Of a stretch of 62,673 bases of DNA, positions 1 through 9,466 are shown in pieces (the first letter of the stretch is position 1; each line of letters starts with the position of its first letter). Source of the DNA: Paracoccaceae bacterium (GTDB lineage Bacteria > Pseudomonadota > Alphaproteobacteria > Rhodobacterales > Rhodobacteraceae). The stretch covers positions 1 to 62,673 of the forward strand of contig JAQWUC010000025.1 in the NCBI GenBank assembly GCA_029242355.1, written 5' to 3'. Under the pieces are notes generated by a model. The model saw only the letters and a program-made list of their open reading frames with translations. It had not been told where the DNA came from and made no database searches. Position numbers and translations under genes: made by a program.

Positions 1-107
1 CGCCCTCTTTTTCATTACCAGCACTTATGTACGATCATAGATGTGCAGGATCAATAGCGTATCAGAAACTTGCTGCTGAATTTCTAGATCGAGAAGACAT
101 TGTATAA
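1..107 (+). CDS. parA: ParA chromosome-partitioning ATPase, C-terminal end (partial)
   Basis: Only the last 34 or so codons are in the window, read in the frame that ends with TAA at 105-107. The residues around YDHRCAGSIAYQKLA match the usual C-terminus of ParA/Soj ATPases (LPALMYDHRCAGS...). The catalytic Walker motifs lie outside the window. ParA is the MinD/ParA-type ATPase that moves ParB-parS complexes during chromosome segregation. parB follows 23 bp downstream with an AGAGG ribosome site at 121-125, so the two genes form the usual parAB operon. Confidence 0.85.
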   Translation, partial: PSFSLPALMYDHRCAGSIAYQKLAAEFLDREDIV

Positions 108-130
108 CTATATTTTGGTTAGAGGTTGGT

Positions 131-1012
131 ATGGACGATAAGAACAGAAAAAAGGGTTTAGGAAGAGGTCTCTCAACATTATTAGCGGAAACTAACAATG
201 ATAAGGGCAACAATTTAGATGTTTCTATAATTGACAGATATTTGCCTATTGAGAAAATAGAACCAAATCTAAATCAACCACGAAAGAAATTTGATAAGTT
301 AAAATTAGAGGAACTATCTCAATCTATTTTTAAAAATGGAATTATTCAACCTGTTATCGTTCGACCCAAAGGCTTTAAATATGAATTGATAGCTGGAGAG
401 AGGCGCTGGAGGGCAGCACAATTATGTAAAATCCACTCAATACCTGTTATCGTCCGTGATATCACTGATGAACAAGCCGCAGAATATGCAATAGCAGAAA
501 ATATCCAAAGAGAAGATTTAACATCAATTGAAGAGGCTAGATCATATAAAAATTTATTAGATATTTATAGCTATACTCAAGAAGAAGTTTCTACAGCATT
601 AGGAAAATCTAGAAGCTATATTGCAAATATGTTGCGTTTGTTAACTTTACCAGCGACCGTTATTAGTTTTTTAGAGGAATCTAAGATTTCTATAGGTCAT
701 GCAAGAGCTTTAGTTGGTTTAGAAGATCCAACTAACACCGCAAAAAAAATAATCTCTAGAAATCTTTCTGTTCGGGAAACTGAAGCCCTTGTAAAACGAA
801 TTCGTTCTAATAGTTCACTCTCAATCAGTACATCGACTAAAAGAATTAAAAAAGATATTGATACCTTAAATTTAGAAAAATCATTGACGTTTCAGACAAA
901 ATTTAAAATAACAATTAATCAACATATAGATAATAAAAGTGGTAAATTAACATTTAATTATAATAGTTTAGAAGAGCTAGATAGAATATGTGATTTTTTA
1001 TACAAAAGATAA
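131..1012 (+). CDS. parB: ParB chromosome-partitioning protein (CTPase, parS binding)
   Basis: A 293-residue ParB/Spo0J protein, normal length for chromosomal ParB. Visible parts are the N-terminal ParA-activating motif GLGRGLSTLLAE (about 9-20), the CTP-binding boxes GERRWR (89-94) and ENIQRE (123-128), a helix-turn-helix from about 145 to 170, and a short C-terminal dimerisation segment. It binds parS sites near the origin, slides as a CTP-dependent clamp and works with ParA. The start follows an AGAGG site seven bases or so upstream. Its stop lies one base from the stop of the convergent hemW gene. I did not find a parS-like palindrome in this window. Confidence 0.95.
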   Translation: MDDKNRKKGLGRGLSTLLAETNNDKGNNLDVSIIDRYLPIEKIEPNLNQPRKKFDKLKLEELSQSIFKNGIIQPVIVRPKGFKYELIAGERRWRAAQLCKIHSIPVIVRDITDEQAAEYAIAENIQREDLTSIEEARSYKNLLDIYSYTQEEVSTALGKSRSYIANMLRLLTLPATVISFLEESKISIGHARALVGLEDPTNTAKKIISRNLSVRETEALVKRIRSNSSLSISTSTKRIKKDIDTLNLEKSLTFQTKFKITINQHIDNKSGKLTFNYNSLEELDRICDFLYKR

Positions 1013-1013
1013 A

Positions 1014-2192
1014 TTAACATAAAAGTTCTTTTATAACATAATTTGTAAGAAGCCTACCTGAATCAGTGGTTTTTAATTTATAATTTTCAATTTTTATTAA
1101 CCCATCAAGAAGGAGCTGATCAAGTTTATGTTTCGGGAGGGTACATTTTGTTAAATTGGAGTAATGGCTTAAATCTATACCTTCTTTTAGTCGTAATCCC
1201 ATAATGAGGTATTCTTCAGCTTGTTCAGTTTTTGATATTTGCTCAAAAGAAAATTGATTAAACTTTTTTTGTTGTACTTGTCTTAACCATAATTCTGGAT
1301 TTGACGATGTTTCGGTTAAATACCTTTTATTATCAATCTCCACCCGTCCATGAGCACCTGGCCCGACTCCGATAAACGATCCTCCGCGCCAATAGGTTAA
1401 GTTATGCTGACATTCCTCACCTTTTTGTGAATAATTTGAAATTTCATAAGGATGCAAATTTTTTGATTGGCAAATTTGTTGTGTTAAGTTAAAAAAATCA
1501 GCGGCGGTATTAGTGTCTGGTAGTCCTAATAGTTTTCCTTTTGTTAATAGCTCTCCAAAACGAGTATTGTCTTCAATTGTTAGTTGGTAAAGAGATAGAT
1601 GACCAACTGCCATGTTTAGAGCCTCTAAAAGTTCATTTTCCCAGTTCGTTAATGTTTGATTTTGACGACCATATATTAAATCAAAACTTACACGATCAAA
1701 AGTAGAGGCAGCTATGTCAAAAGAACTTCTTGCTTCGTTCACGGTATGTAGTCTACCAAGGCGCTTTAAATCTTTATCGTTTAGAGCTTGTACACCTAGA
1801 GATAAACGATTTACTCCTGACTTTTTAAACGCTTTAAATTTTTTAGCTTCAACGGATGTTGGGTTTGCTTCCAGAGATATTTCTATATTTGATTCACAAC
1901 TCCATAGTTTAAAAATTGTTTCTAAGATTTTTGAAACAGTATTTTCTGACATTAAACTTGGAGTTCCACCCCCGAAGAAGATTGATGAAATTTTATTTTC
2001 CCAAGTTTTTTTTGACCAATACTCAAGTGAATTTATATAACCGGTTACCCATTCGTCCTGGTTTATTGATTGTCTGACGTGGCTATTAAAGTCACAATAA
2101 GGGCATTTTGCTTGGCAAAACGGCCAATGGATATAGATACTGTTGGTTTTTGAAAACAGGATATTAATTTTGTTAAAACTCTTGATGATCAA
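1014..2192 (-). CDS. hemW: HemW-like radical SAM heme chaperone
   Basis: About 392 residues, the usual length for HemW (formerly YggW, oxygen-independent coproporphyrinogen oxidase-like). The radical SAM cluster motif is C26-x3-C30-x2-C33 in IHWPFCQAKCPYC, followed by GGGTPS, and the HemW-typical HNLTYW and GVGPGAHG segments occur near residues 260-285. HemW binds heme and delivers it to membrane targets; it lacks the extra features of true HemN. The start is uncertain: the only in-frame start near the N-terminus is TTG at 2192, with no clear ribosome site, and it lies inside a strong hairpin (2189-2217). An in-frame TAA precedes it, so translation may begin here or at a non-standard codon a little downstream. 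It lies downstream of the BMP transporter on the same strand. Confidence 0.9.
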   Translation of the reverse strand: MIIKSFNKINILFSKTNSIYIHWPFCQAKCPYCDFNSHVRQSINQDEWVTGYINSLEYWSKKTWENKISSIFFGGGTPSLMSENTVSKILETIFKLWSCESNIEISLEANPTSVEAKKFKAFKKSGVNRLSLGVQALNDKDLKRLGRLHTVNEARSSFDIAASTFDRVSFDLIYGRQNQTLTNWENELLEALNMAVGHLSLYQLTIEDNTRFGELLTKGKLLGLPDTNTAADFFNLTQQICQSKNLHPYEISNYSQKGEECQHNLTYWRGGSFIGVGPGAHGRVEIDNKRYLTETSSNPELWLRQVQQKKFNQFSFEQISKTEQAEEYLIMGLRLKEGIDLSHYSNLTKCTLPKHKLDQLLLDGLIKIENYKLKTTDSGRLLTNYVIKELLC

Positions 2193-2217
2193 GAGGCTTT
2201 ATAAAAAAGCCCCTTGA
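2189..2217 (-). terminator. GC-containing hairpin between BMP gene and hemW
   Basis: The arms 2189-2199 and 2207-2217 pair over 11 bp when read on the minus strand (one G-U pair), with a T-rich 7-nt loop. The hairpin starts 10 bases after the stop codon of the BMP substrate-binding gene. A U-tract directly after the stem is lacking, so termination may be partial. It also covers the TTG proposed as hemW start, so it may affect hemW translation. Confidence 0.55.
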
Positions 2218-2226
2218 TTGTTACTT

Positions 2227-3300
2227 TTATTGAGGAATATCGCCTTCTATTCCTTCAACATAAAAGTTCATTCCCAAAAGTGTTCCGTCATCTGCTGTTT
2301 CTCCAGTTGATAGCCAGGCAGAACCATCTTGTTTATTTATTGGTCCAGTGAAGGAGTGAATTGTTCCAGAAGCAATTGCATCATGAAGATTTTGAGCTTC
2401 TTTCCTAATTTTTTCTGGAATTTCTTTTGAAAATTCACTTATTGCCGCCATGCCTGGAGCTAAACCGTCCCACGTATCTTCGCTCTTCCAAGTACCATTT
2501 AAAGCTTTGCCAACTCTTTCTACATAGTAAGGGGCCCAATCATCTATTATTGATGTAAGTTGAGCTCTTGGACCAAACTTTTTCATGTCAGATGCTTGGC
2601 CAAAAGCAAATACACCACGCTCTTCTGCAATTGTCATTGCTGCGGTACTATCAGTATGTTGCATAATCATATCTGCACCTTGGTCAATTAATGTACTTGC
2701 AGCGTCTGCCTCTTTTGCAGGATCAAACCATGTAAAAACCCAGACAACTTTAAATTTTATATTTGGATTAACAGCTTTTGCTGCAAGGTAAGCGGAGTTT
2801 ATTCCTCTTATTACTTCTGGAATTGGATAAGACGCAATATAGCCAATTGTGTCGGTGTTAGTCATTCTCCCCGCTATATGCCCAATAATAGAGCGACCTT
2901 CATAAAATCGAGCAGAGTATGTCGCCACATTATCCGAACGTTTATAACCTGTGGCGTGTTCAAATTTCACATTTGGAAATTTAGATGCTACGTTCATTAC
3001 AGGGTCCATAAAACCGAAAGAAGTTGCAAAAATCATATCATGTCCAGATAGAGCCATTTGCGTCATAACTCGCTCAGCATCCGCACCTTCAGGAACGGCT
3101 TCTACGTACGATGTTTCAACTTTGTCACCGTATGCTTCTTCTACAGCTTTTCTACCTAAGTCATGTTGGTAATCCCAACCAGTGTTTTCTCCAACAGGAT
3201 TTACGTATATAAAACCAACCTTAAGGTCAGCGGCGAAAACTGAACTTATTATTCCAACAAAAAATAAGCTAATTAGGCTTAAGAATTTAATATATTTCAT
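2227..3300 (-). CDS. BMP-family ABC transporter substrate-binding protein (nucleoside/purine type)
   Basis: A 357-residue periplasmic binding protein of the BMP/PnrA family (DLKVGFIYVNPVGENTGW... with the family's SFGFMDP and GxIAG segments). It has a signal peptide of about 23 residues ending SVFA, and no lipobox cysteine, so it should be periplasmic and soluble. I chose the ATG at 3300 because GGAGG lies six bases before it; an in-frame ATG 12 bases upstream contains that ribosome site and is therefore unlikely. Family members bind nucleosides, purines or related compounds. The gene ends a four-gene transporter operon and is followed by a hairpin. Confidence 0.9.
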   Translation of the reverse strand: MKYIKFLSLISLFFVGIISSVFAADLKVGFIYVNPVGENTGWDYQHDLGRKAVEEAYGDKVETSYVEAVPEGADAERVMTQMALSGHDMIFATSFGFMDPVMNVASKFPNVKFEHATGYKRSDNVATYSARFYEGRSIIGHIAGRMTNTDTIGYIASYPIPEVIRGINSAYLAAKAVNPNIKFKVVWVFTWFDPAKEADAASTLIDQGADMIMQHTDSTAAMTIAEERGVFAFGQASDMKKFGPRAQLTSIIDDWAPYYVERVGKALNGTWKSEDTWDGLAPGMAAISEFSKEIPEKIRKEAQNLHDAIASGTIHSFTGPINKQDGSAWLSTGETADDGTLLGMNFYVEGIEGDIPQ

Positions 3301-3328
3301 TTGAACCTCCATTATTGAATTTTTATTG

Positions 3329-4261
3329 TTATGAAACTTTTATAAAGCTTTTTCCAAGAGAACCAGGTGCCCCTAAGGATTTTTTTGATTTATTAACAGA
3401 CATCAGAACTAATGCAACTATAGTGATAGCATATGGTGTCATAGACAAGAGGGCAATATCAATATTTACACCTATTGCTTGTAAATTTAGTTGTAAAATG
3501 GTGATTCCGCCAAAAATATAGGCTCCCAGGATGAGTCTCCATGGTCGCCAACTTGAAAACACCACTATAGCTAGTGCTATCCAACCAGCTCCAGCCGTCA
3601 TACCTTCTGTCCATTGGGGTACGCGAATTAATGAGAGATAACCTCCCCCTAGCCCCGCTAAAGCTCCTCCAAAAAGTATCGAGAAAAATCTTATTGTTGT
3701 TACACTGTACCCAATTGCGTGGGCAGAGTCATGATTTTCCCCTACAGCTTGAACAACTAAACCTAATCGAGTTTTTGTTAAAAAATACCAAACAAAAAGT
3801 ACAAGCATAAGAGAAAAGTATACAAAAAAATCATGATGAAAAAACATTTTTCCAAACACCGGAATAGTTGATAAAATAGGTAGATCTAATTTTGATATCT
3901 GTGGTGGCACTTGACCAGTATATGAGTGACCTAAGAGAGCCGCTAATCCCAATCCAAAAAGCGTTAAAGCAAGACCTGAAGCAACTTGGTTTGCCAAGAA
4001 ATATTGTGTCATTACAGCAAAAATAACTGATAACATAGCGCCGCCACATGCTGCTGCAATAAAGCCAATATAAGACGATCCAGTTTCTACACTTATGGCA
4101 AAACCACAGATAGCGCCAATAATCATCATTCCTTCTACGCCAAGATTTAAAACCCCTGCTTTTTCAACTAATAGCTCACCTAGGGCAGCATATAATATAG
4201 GAGTAGCAGCTATCATAAGGTTATAAATTATTGTAGTAGGGTCAATGGATGCAAAATCCAT
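3329..4261 (-). CDS. ABC transporter permease, BMP/nucleoside type (NupQ/YufQ-like)
   Basis: A 310-residue very hydrophobic protein with eight or more membrane segments and the ILYAALGELLVEKAGVLNLG segment typical of the BPD_transp_2 permeases that work with BMP-type binding proteins. It forms the inner-membrane channel together with the permease encoded directly upstream (stop and start 3 bp apart) and the double-domain ATPase. The substrate is probably a nucleoside or purine, inferred from the family. Confidence 0.88.
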   Translation of the reverse strand: MDFASIDPTTIIYNLMIAATPILYAALGELLVEKAGVLNLGVEGMMIIGAICGFAISVETGSSYIGFIAAACGGAMLSVIFAVMTQYFLANQVASGLALTLFGLGLAALLGHSYTGQVPPQISKLDLPILSTIPVFGKMFFHHDFFVYFSLMLVLFVWYFLTKTRLGLVVQAVGENHDSAHAIGYSVTTIRFFSILFGGALAGLGGGYLSLIRVPQWTEGMTAGAGWIALAIVVFSSWRPWRLILGAYIFGGITILQLNLQAIGVNIDIALLSMTPYAITIVALVLMSVNKSKKSLGAPGSLGKSFIKVS

Positions 4262-4264
4262 AGA

Positions 4265-5362
4265 TTAGTCCTTTCTAGAAATGAAATTTTGTTTAGTGAA
4301 ACTTAAACGGAACTTTACGATTAAATCTATAGATAAAAGAAAGAAAAGTAGCATTCCTTGAAAGACTTGTATAGCAGCAGCTGGTATTCCTAACATAAAT
4401 TGAGAAATTTCGCCACCGACATAAGTTAAAGCCATTAGAAGACCAGCAAAAAATATTCCAACTGGATTTAATCTACCTAAGAATGCAACTATAATTGCTG
4501 TAAAACCATAACCAACATTAAAGTCAATAGTTATAGCACCTGCTGGACCAGTTAGTTCAAACATTCCAGCCACTCCGGCTAATGCTCCGGAAATAGAGAA
4601 GCATAGTAGAATAATATACTCTGTTTTTAAGCCTGCAAAACTCGCTGCTCGGGGTGCATCACCAAATAGTTTTATTTGGAATCCAAACTTATGGTTCTTT
4701 AGAAGATAGTAAAAAAACCAAATGGCTAAAAAAGAAAATATAACGCCCCAATGAATTCCAGAACCTTCTATTAATTCAGGATTTGAAGTTGATGGATAGT
4801 GATTTAAATTTCGTGATCCTGGAAAACCACTTCCTTCGGGATTTCTTAAAATACCAATTGAAGCTGATGCAAGAGCTTGTTCTGCAATATAAACAAGCAT
4901 TAGTGAGACTAATATTTCATTGGTGTTAAACCGACTTTTTAAGATAGCTGGAATTATTGCCCAAAATGCTCCACCCACCATACCCCCTAGTATCATTAGA
5001 GGAAATATGAATCTATTTTCTAGAGGATAAAATGCCAGTCCTATACAGGCGCTTATAAGAGCGCCCATGATAAATTGACCTTCTGCACCAATGTTCCAAA
5101 TATTTGCTCTGAAGCCTATGGATAAGCCTAAGGCAATTAAAATTAATGGAGAGGCTTTAATTAAAATCTGAGGTCGAGCATAATCCGAAAAAGTTTCGCT
5201 CATCAATGGATCCCAAAAAATAAGTTTAATTGCTTCAAACGGATTTTTTCCAAGAATCCAAAACAAAACTCCTCCACAGATCATTGTAAAAATTACCGCT
5301 ATAATAGGAGTGATAGCAGTTAATAATTTGGATTGATGATCACGTGGCGTAAGTTTTATCAT
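4265..5362 (-). CDS. ABC transporter permease, BMP/nucleoside type (NupP/YufP-like)
   Basis: A 365-residue membrane protein of the same BPD_transp_2 family as its neighbour but longer at the N-terminus, as is usual for the first permease of these systems. It contains the conserved FRANIWNIGAEGQFIMGAL region (near residues 85-103) that marks this permease group. It starts 5 bp after the stop of the ATPase gene and ends 3 bp before the second permease, which supports one operon and a heterodimeric channel. Confidence 0.88.
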   Translation of the reverse strand: MIKLTPRDHQSKLLTAITPIIAVIFTMICGGVLFWILGKNPFEAIKLIFWDPLMSETFSDYARPQILIKASPLILIALGLSIGFRANIWNIGAEGQFIMGALISACIGLAFYPLENRFIFPLMILGGMVGGAFWAIIPAILKSRFNTNEILVSLMLVYIAEQALASASIGILRNPEGSGFPGSRNLNHYPSTSNPELIEGSGIHWGVIFSFLAIWFFYYLLKNHKFGFQIKLFGDAPRAASFAGLKTEYIILLCFSISGALAGVAGMFELTGPAGAITIDFNVGYGFTAIIVAFLGRLNPVGIFFAGLLMALTYVGGEISQFMLGIPAAAIQVFQGMLLFFLLSIDLIVKFRLSFTKQNFISRKD

Positions 5363-5367
5363 TTATA

Positions 5368-6882
5368 TTATTTAGGTGCATTTTCTGTGCTGAGCATTAA
5401 CCCGATTTCAGAAACTGTTAATTCAGTGGTAATCCTAGGAGTAGACATAGAGCCATTAACTAGTGCAGTAAATCTATCGGATATTTCAATTAATTCATCT
5501 AGATCTTGACTGATAATGATAGCTGCCGTCCCATGACTTACCAAGTTAAGTAAGGCTTGTCGAATAAATTGTGCTGCTGCTGCATCAACCCCCCAAGTTG
5601 GCTGGTTGACAATTATAACTTCTGGATCTTGGCTTAATTCTCTTCCAATTAAAAACTTTTGCAGATTCCCACCGGATAAAGTTTTCGCTAGACTTTTGTT
5701 ATCACCAGCTCGAACATCGAATTTTTTTATGATATCATTTGCAAAATCACCTGTTTTAGTAAAGTTAATCCAGCCATGCACCATTAAATTTTTACTTTTT
5801 TTTGCCGTTATAAGACAGTTTTCCATTAAAGTCATTTCTGGGGCTGCTGCGTGACCCAACCGCTCTTCTGGAGCAGTTAAAAACCCAATTTCCCGACGTT
5901 CTTGGGGATTAAGATTCCCAATATCTTTATTTTTGTAAAACAGTGTATTTTTTTTAACTTTACTTTCGCCAGTTAGAGTTAAAAGCAATTCGTCTTGACC
6001 ACTTCCCGCGACGCCTCCAATTCCTAGGATTTCGCCTTGCCTGACTTTTAGGGATATATTTTTTAGATTCGTTCCAAAGGGTGTTCGTGAATCGATAGAA
6101 AGATTATTAATATTAAGAATTATATTTTTAGCGCGTGATTTGCTTTTAATGGTTGATTGAACTTTTTTCCCGACCATTAATTCAGCTATTTCGCTGGAAG
6201 TAGTTGTTGATGGTATAAAATTTTTAATTACCTGCCCATTTCGTAAAATTGTTCCTTCTCCACATAGTTTTCTAACTTCTTCTAGTTTGTGAGAAATATA
6301 TAGAATTGATGTTCCCTGTGCTGATAATTGATTCAGAGTGTTAAAGAGTTGTTCAATTTCAGTAGGTGTTAAAACTGAGGTAGGTTCATCCATTATTAAT
6401 AGTTTTGGATTTTGTAACAGACATCGAACTATTTCTATTCGCTGGCGTTCCCCAGCAGACAGGTCGCCAACTATCATTCTAGGTTCTAACGCGAGACCAT
6501 AGTCAGTTGAAATTTGAACAATTTTATCAAGTAGAGAAGTAGATGATTGGCGTTTATCTAGTCCTAAAAGGATATTTTGAGCAACAGTTAGGGAATCAAA
6601 TAAAGAAAAGTGTTGAAATACCATACCTACGCCAGACATTCTTGCTTTTTGAGGATTATCAGGAGCATATTTTTGCCCGTTTAAAATCATCTTCCCGCGG
6701 TCAGGTTTAACAAGGCCATAGATAATTTTAACTAAGGTTGATTTTCCAGCGCCATTTTCACCAAGAAGAGCATGAATTTGAGCATGATTAAGTGTTAGCG
6801 ATACTTCATCATTAGCTAAAACGTTAGCATATTTTTTACTGACATTTATTACTTGTAAAACATTTGATTTGTTAGTTTTCAT
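5368..6882 (-). CDS. ABC transporter ATP-binding protein with two ATPase domains (NupO/YufO-like)
   Basis: A 504-residue double-ATPase protein. Domain 1 has a full Walker A, GENGAGKST at 41-49, the signature LSAGERQRIEI and Walker B LLIMDEPTS. Domain 2 has a degenerate Walker A (GGVAGSGQDELL), signature LSGGNLQKFLIGREL, and VNQPTWGVD instead of a normal DEPT Walker B, as in the ribose/BMP class where the second site is weakly active. It energises the two permeases encoded next. Its start lies 43 bp downstream of rdgB on the same strand, so it may be co-transcribed with rph-rdgB. Confidence 0.9.
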   Translation of the reverse strand: MKTNKSNVLQVINVSKKYANVLANDEVSLTLNHAQIHALLGENGAGKSTLVKIIYGLVKPDRGKMILNGQKYAPDNPQKARMSGVGMVFQHFSLFDSLTVAQNILLGLDKRQSSTSLLDKIVQISTDYGLALEPRMIVGDLSAGERQRIEIVRCLLQNPKLLIMDEPTSVLTPTEIEQLFNTLNQLSAQGTSILYISHKLEEVRKLCGEGTILRNGQVIKNFIPSTTTSSEIAELMVGKKVQSTIKSKSRAKNIILNINNLSIDSRTPFGTNLKNISLKVRQGEILGIGGVAGSGQDELLLTLTGESKVKKNTLFYKNKDIGNLNPQERREIGFLTAPEERLGHAAAPEMTLMENCLITAKKSKNLMVHGWINFTKTGDFANDIIKKFDVRAGDNKSLAKTLSGGNLQKFLIGRELSQDPEVIIVNQPTWGVDAAAAQFIRQALLNLVSHGTAAIIISQDLDELIEISDRFTALVNGSMSTPRITTELTVSEIGLMLSTENAPK

Positions 6883-6925
6883 TTTACACCATTGAGTCTA
6901 AGACTAAAAATGTTAGTAACGAGTA

Positions 6926-7546
6926 TCAATCGTTATTACTATAAAAACAATTTTTAATTAAATTGGTAAATGCCAAACCTCTATGACTTATTTTATTTTT
7001 GTTCCAGCGATCCATTTCACCAAATGTTTCTTTGTAACCTTTTGGTTGGAACATTGGATCAAAGCCGTGACCATTAAACCCTCTGATAGGCCAAACCAAT
7101 TGACCTTTAATTATTCCTTCAAACACTTCATCGTGACCGTCTGGCCATGCAATAACCAGTGTACAACAAAATTGTGCTTTATATGGTTTATCAAACGGCG
7201 TGCTTTGTATAGCTAACCAAAGCTTTTCCATTGCATATTCAAAATTACGGCCCTTTTTAGTTTCAGACCAATTAGAAGTTAAAACACCAGGTGCTCCATT
7301 CAGGCATTCGACTTCAATACCACTATCGTCAGCAAGCGACGGCAATCCTGTATTTTGTGCTGCAAAGTGTGCTTTAATCCTAGCATTTCCTACAAATGTA
7401 TTTTCAGTTTCGTCGGGTTCTCGTAAGTTAAAATCTAATGTTGATTTAATTATAAAATGATAATTCTCAAAAAGTTTCGAAAGCTCTTCTATTTTTCCTT
7501 TGTTATGTGTTGCTAATAAGAGTGTTTTTTCAGAAAATTTCCGCAT
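6926..7546 (-). CDS. rdgB: RdgB/HAM1 non-canonical purine NTP pyrophosphatase
   Basis: A 206-residue house-cleaning enzyme that hydrolyses dITP, XTP and similar nucleotides to the monophosphate plus pyrophosphate. It shows the family's motifs in order: ATHNKGKIEEL at the N-terminus, LADDSGIEVECLNGAPG in the centre, FNGHGFDPMF and SHRGLAF at the C-terminus. The ATG lies one base after the rph stop, so rph and rdgB are translated as a coupled pair, an arrangement common in Alphaproteobacteria. Confidence 0.95.
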   Translation of the reverse strand: MRKFSEKTLLLATHNKGKIEELSKLFENYHFIIKSTLDFNLREPDETENTFVGNARIKAHFAAQNTGLPSLADDSGIEVECLNGAPGVLTSNWSETKKGRNFEYAMEKLWLAIQSTPFDKPYKAQFCCTLVIAWPDGHDEVFEGIIKGQLVWPIRGFNGHGFDPMFQPKGYKETFGEMDRWNKNKISHRGLAFTNLIKNCFYSNND

Positions 7547-7547
7547 T

Positions 7548-8261
7548 TTATTTTAATGCGCTCTTTTGAGTTTCGGTCAGATTTTGAATTCCATTTTCAG
7601 CAAGGTCAATTAGTTTATTCAATTCATCTCGTGTAAAACGTGATCCCTCAGCTGACCCCTGAATTTCAATAAGTCGCATATCGCTTGACATAACAAAATT
7701 TGCATCGACACCTGCATCACTATCTTCGCGGTAATCTAAATCAATTATTGGAGTGCCAGCATAGATACCACAAGAAATAGCTGCAACATGATCAATAATT
7801 GGATCACTCTTGATAATATTGTTACTTAATAGTTGGTTGACGGCTAGTCGTAGAGCCACCCATCCACCTGTAATCGCGGCACATCTAGTGCCTCCATCTG
7901 CCTGAATGACATCGCAATCAACAATTATTTGACGCTCGCCTAGAATCACTCTGTCCACTACAGCTCTTAAACTTCTACCTATTAATCTTTGGATTTCGAG
8001 AGTTCGTCCAGATTGCTTGCCGCTTCCAGATTCTCGCCTCATTCTGCTGCCAGTTGACCTCGGCAGCATTCCATATTCTGCAGTTACCCATCCTAATCCT
8101 GATTTTCTTAAAAATGGTGGAACATTTTCTTCAATTGAAGCCATGCATATAACATGAGTATCGCCACATTTTATTAAGCATGATCCTTCCGCATGCTTTG
8201 CAACATTAATTTCTATTGAAATAGGACGGATTTGGTCTATCGTTCTTCCAGATGGGCGCAT
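7548..8261 (-). CDS. rph: Ribonuclease PH
   Basis: A 237-residue phosphorolytic 3'-5' exoribonuclease that trims tRNA precursors; normal family length. It starts [17 protein letters not shown] and contains the RNase PH signatures [26 protein letters not shown] and [16 protein letters not shown]. It is divergent from hrcA, with 126 bp between the starts, and is followed after one base by rdgB. Confidence 0.95.
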   Translation of the reverse strand: MRPSGRTIDQIRPISIEINVAKHAEGSCLIKCGDTHVICMASIEENVPPFLRKSGLGWVTAEYGMLPRSTGSRMRRESGSGKQSGRTLEIQRLIGRSLRAVVDRVILGERQIIVDCDVIQADGGTRCAAITGGWVALRLAVNQLLSNNIIKSDPIIDHVAAISCGIYAGTPIIDLDYREDSDAGVDANFVMSSDMRLIEIQGSAEGSRFTRDELNKLIDLAENGIQNLTETQKSALK

Positions 8262-8324
8262 AAGAGATTCCTTTTTAGTGATGTAGAAGAATTAGTTAAC
8301 GGACGCTTTCAGTTTCGTCTAGTA

Positions 8325-8351
8325 TGAATTAAGAAATTATTTTTTAATTCA
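8325..8351. repeat. AT-rich inverted repeat upstream of hrcA
   Basis: TGAATTAA at 8325-8332 is the exact reverse complement of TTAATTCA at 8344-8351, with 11 bases between. It lies 36 bp before the hrcA start in the rph/hrcA divergent region. It is not a CIRCE element, which would be TTAGCACTC-N9-GAGTGCTAA. It could be an operator or an mRNA hairpin; such AT-only repeats also occur by chance. Confidence 0.3.
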
Positions 8352-8387
8352 AAAGAAACTATCTAAAATCTTAAAGAGGAATTAATT

Positions 8388-9455
8388 TTGAAAAAAAAAA
8401 ATGTGATAGAGGATCTTGATACAAGAAGCACAGAAGTTTTTAGGAATTTAGTTGAGAGTTATTTAGAGACCGGTGAACCTACAGGGTCACGAACTATTGC
8501 AAAAAGTTTATCGGAGAATTTATCTGCGGCTACGGTAAGAAACGTGATGCAGGATTTAGAGCATCTTGGCCTCTTGGGAAGCCCGCATACTTCTGCGGGA
8601 CGAATTCCGACGCAATCTGGTCTACGTTTATTTGTTGATGGGCTTTTAGAAGTAAATGACATGAACAATGAGGTGCAAGCTGAAATAGAAAACTCACTTC
8701 AAGGTGATGAGATTGCTTTAAGAGGAGTTTTGGATAGGGTGGGATCGATTCTTTCTGGGCTTACTCAAGGCGCTAGTTTGGTTTTAACGCCAAAAATAGA
8801 AGCTCCTATTAAACATCTAGAGTTTGTATCTTTATCAAAAGAAAAAGCATTGGTTGTTTTAGTTACTGCAGATGGACAAGTAGAAAACAGGATTTTTTCT
8901 CCACCAATAGGGTTTAGTCCTTCCGCTATGATTGAAGCTACAAATTTTTTAAATTCTATTTTAAAAGGCCATACTATTTCGGAAATTAAAACAGTTGTCA
9001 TGCGCGAAATTGAACAGTATAAAACCGAGCTAGACTCATTAACTCGTAATCTAATAGAATCTGGAACTGCTGTATGGATGCCCGATACTATTTCAGGAAG
9101 AGATAGGTTAATAGTTCGTGGCCGTTCGAATTTGTTAGAAGATTCAACCTCTGTTGAAGATTTAGATAGAATAAGAACTTTATTTGATGATTTGGAACGA
9201 AAAAGAGATTTAGAGCAATTATTAGATTTGGCGCAAGACGGTGAAGGAGTGAAAATTTTTATTGGATCAGAAAACAAACTTTTTTCCTTGTCAGGGTCGA
9301 CTTTGGTGATTTCACCTTATATGAACTCTGATAATAAAATAATAGGTGCAGTCGGTGTAATTGGACCAACTCGCCTAAATTATGGGCGTATTGTACCAAT
9401 AGTAGATTACACAGCTCACTTAATAGGAAGAACAATCTCTAGGCGCTCTGGTTAG
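8388..9455 (+). CDS. hrcA: Heat-inducible transcription repressor HrcA
   Basis: A 355-residue HrcA with the N-terminal winged helix (FRNLVESYLETGEPTGSRTI, SAATVRNVMQDLEHLG), the central GAF-like dimerisation region and the C-terminal GVIGPTRLNYGRI segment. HrcA represses groE and sometimes dnaK genes by binding CIRCE, and responds to GroEL. The start is a TTG at 8388, seven bases after AGAGGA at 8375-8380; no other start fits both the ribosome site and the family N-terminus. grpE follows 11 bp downstream. Confidence 0.93.
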   Translation: MKKKNVIEDLDTRSTEVFRNLVESYLETGEPTGSRTIAKSLSENLSAATVRNVMQDLEHLGLLGSPHTSAGRIPTQSGLRLFVDGLLEVNDMNNEVQAEIENSLQGDEIALRGVLDRVGSILSGLTQGASLVLTPKIEAPIKHLEFVSLSKEKALVVLVTADGQVENRIFSPPIGFSPSAMIEATNFLNSILKGHTISEIKTVVMREIEQYKTELDSLTRNLIESGTAVWMPDTISGRDRLIVRGRSNLLEDSTSVEDLDRIRTLFDDLERKRDLEQLLDLAQDGEGVKIFIGSENKLFSLSGSTLVISPYMNSDNKIIGAVGVIGPTRLNYGRIVPIVDYTAHLIGRTISRRSG

Positions 9456-9466
9456 AAAGGATTAAC

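Noticed and set aside
1714-2040. Long plus-strand frame opposite hemW, and similar frames opposite gltB, tctA, rdgB, hrcA and others
   Set aside because: These lie antisense to or within well-supported genes, show no family features and lack ribosome sites.
3301-3312. Upstream ATG as start of the BMP binding protein
   Set aside because: The 12 bases contain the GGAGG ribosome site of the next in-frame ATG at 3300, which also gives a normal signal peptide.
8319-8330. CTAGTATGAAT repeated at 8319-8329 and 10168-10178
   Set aside because: Only 11 bases, two copies, different contexts; easily a chance match in AT-rich DNA.
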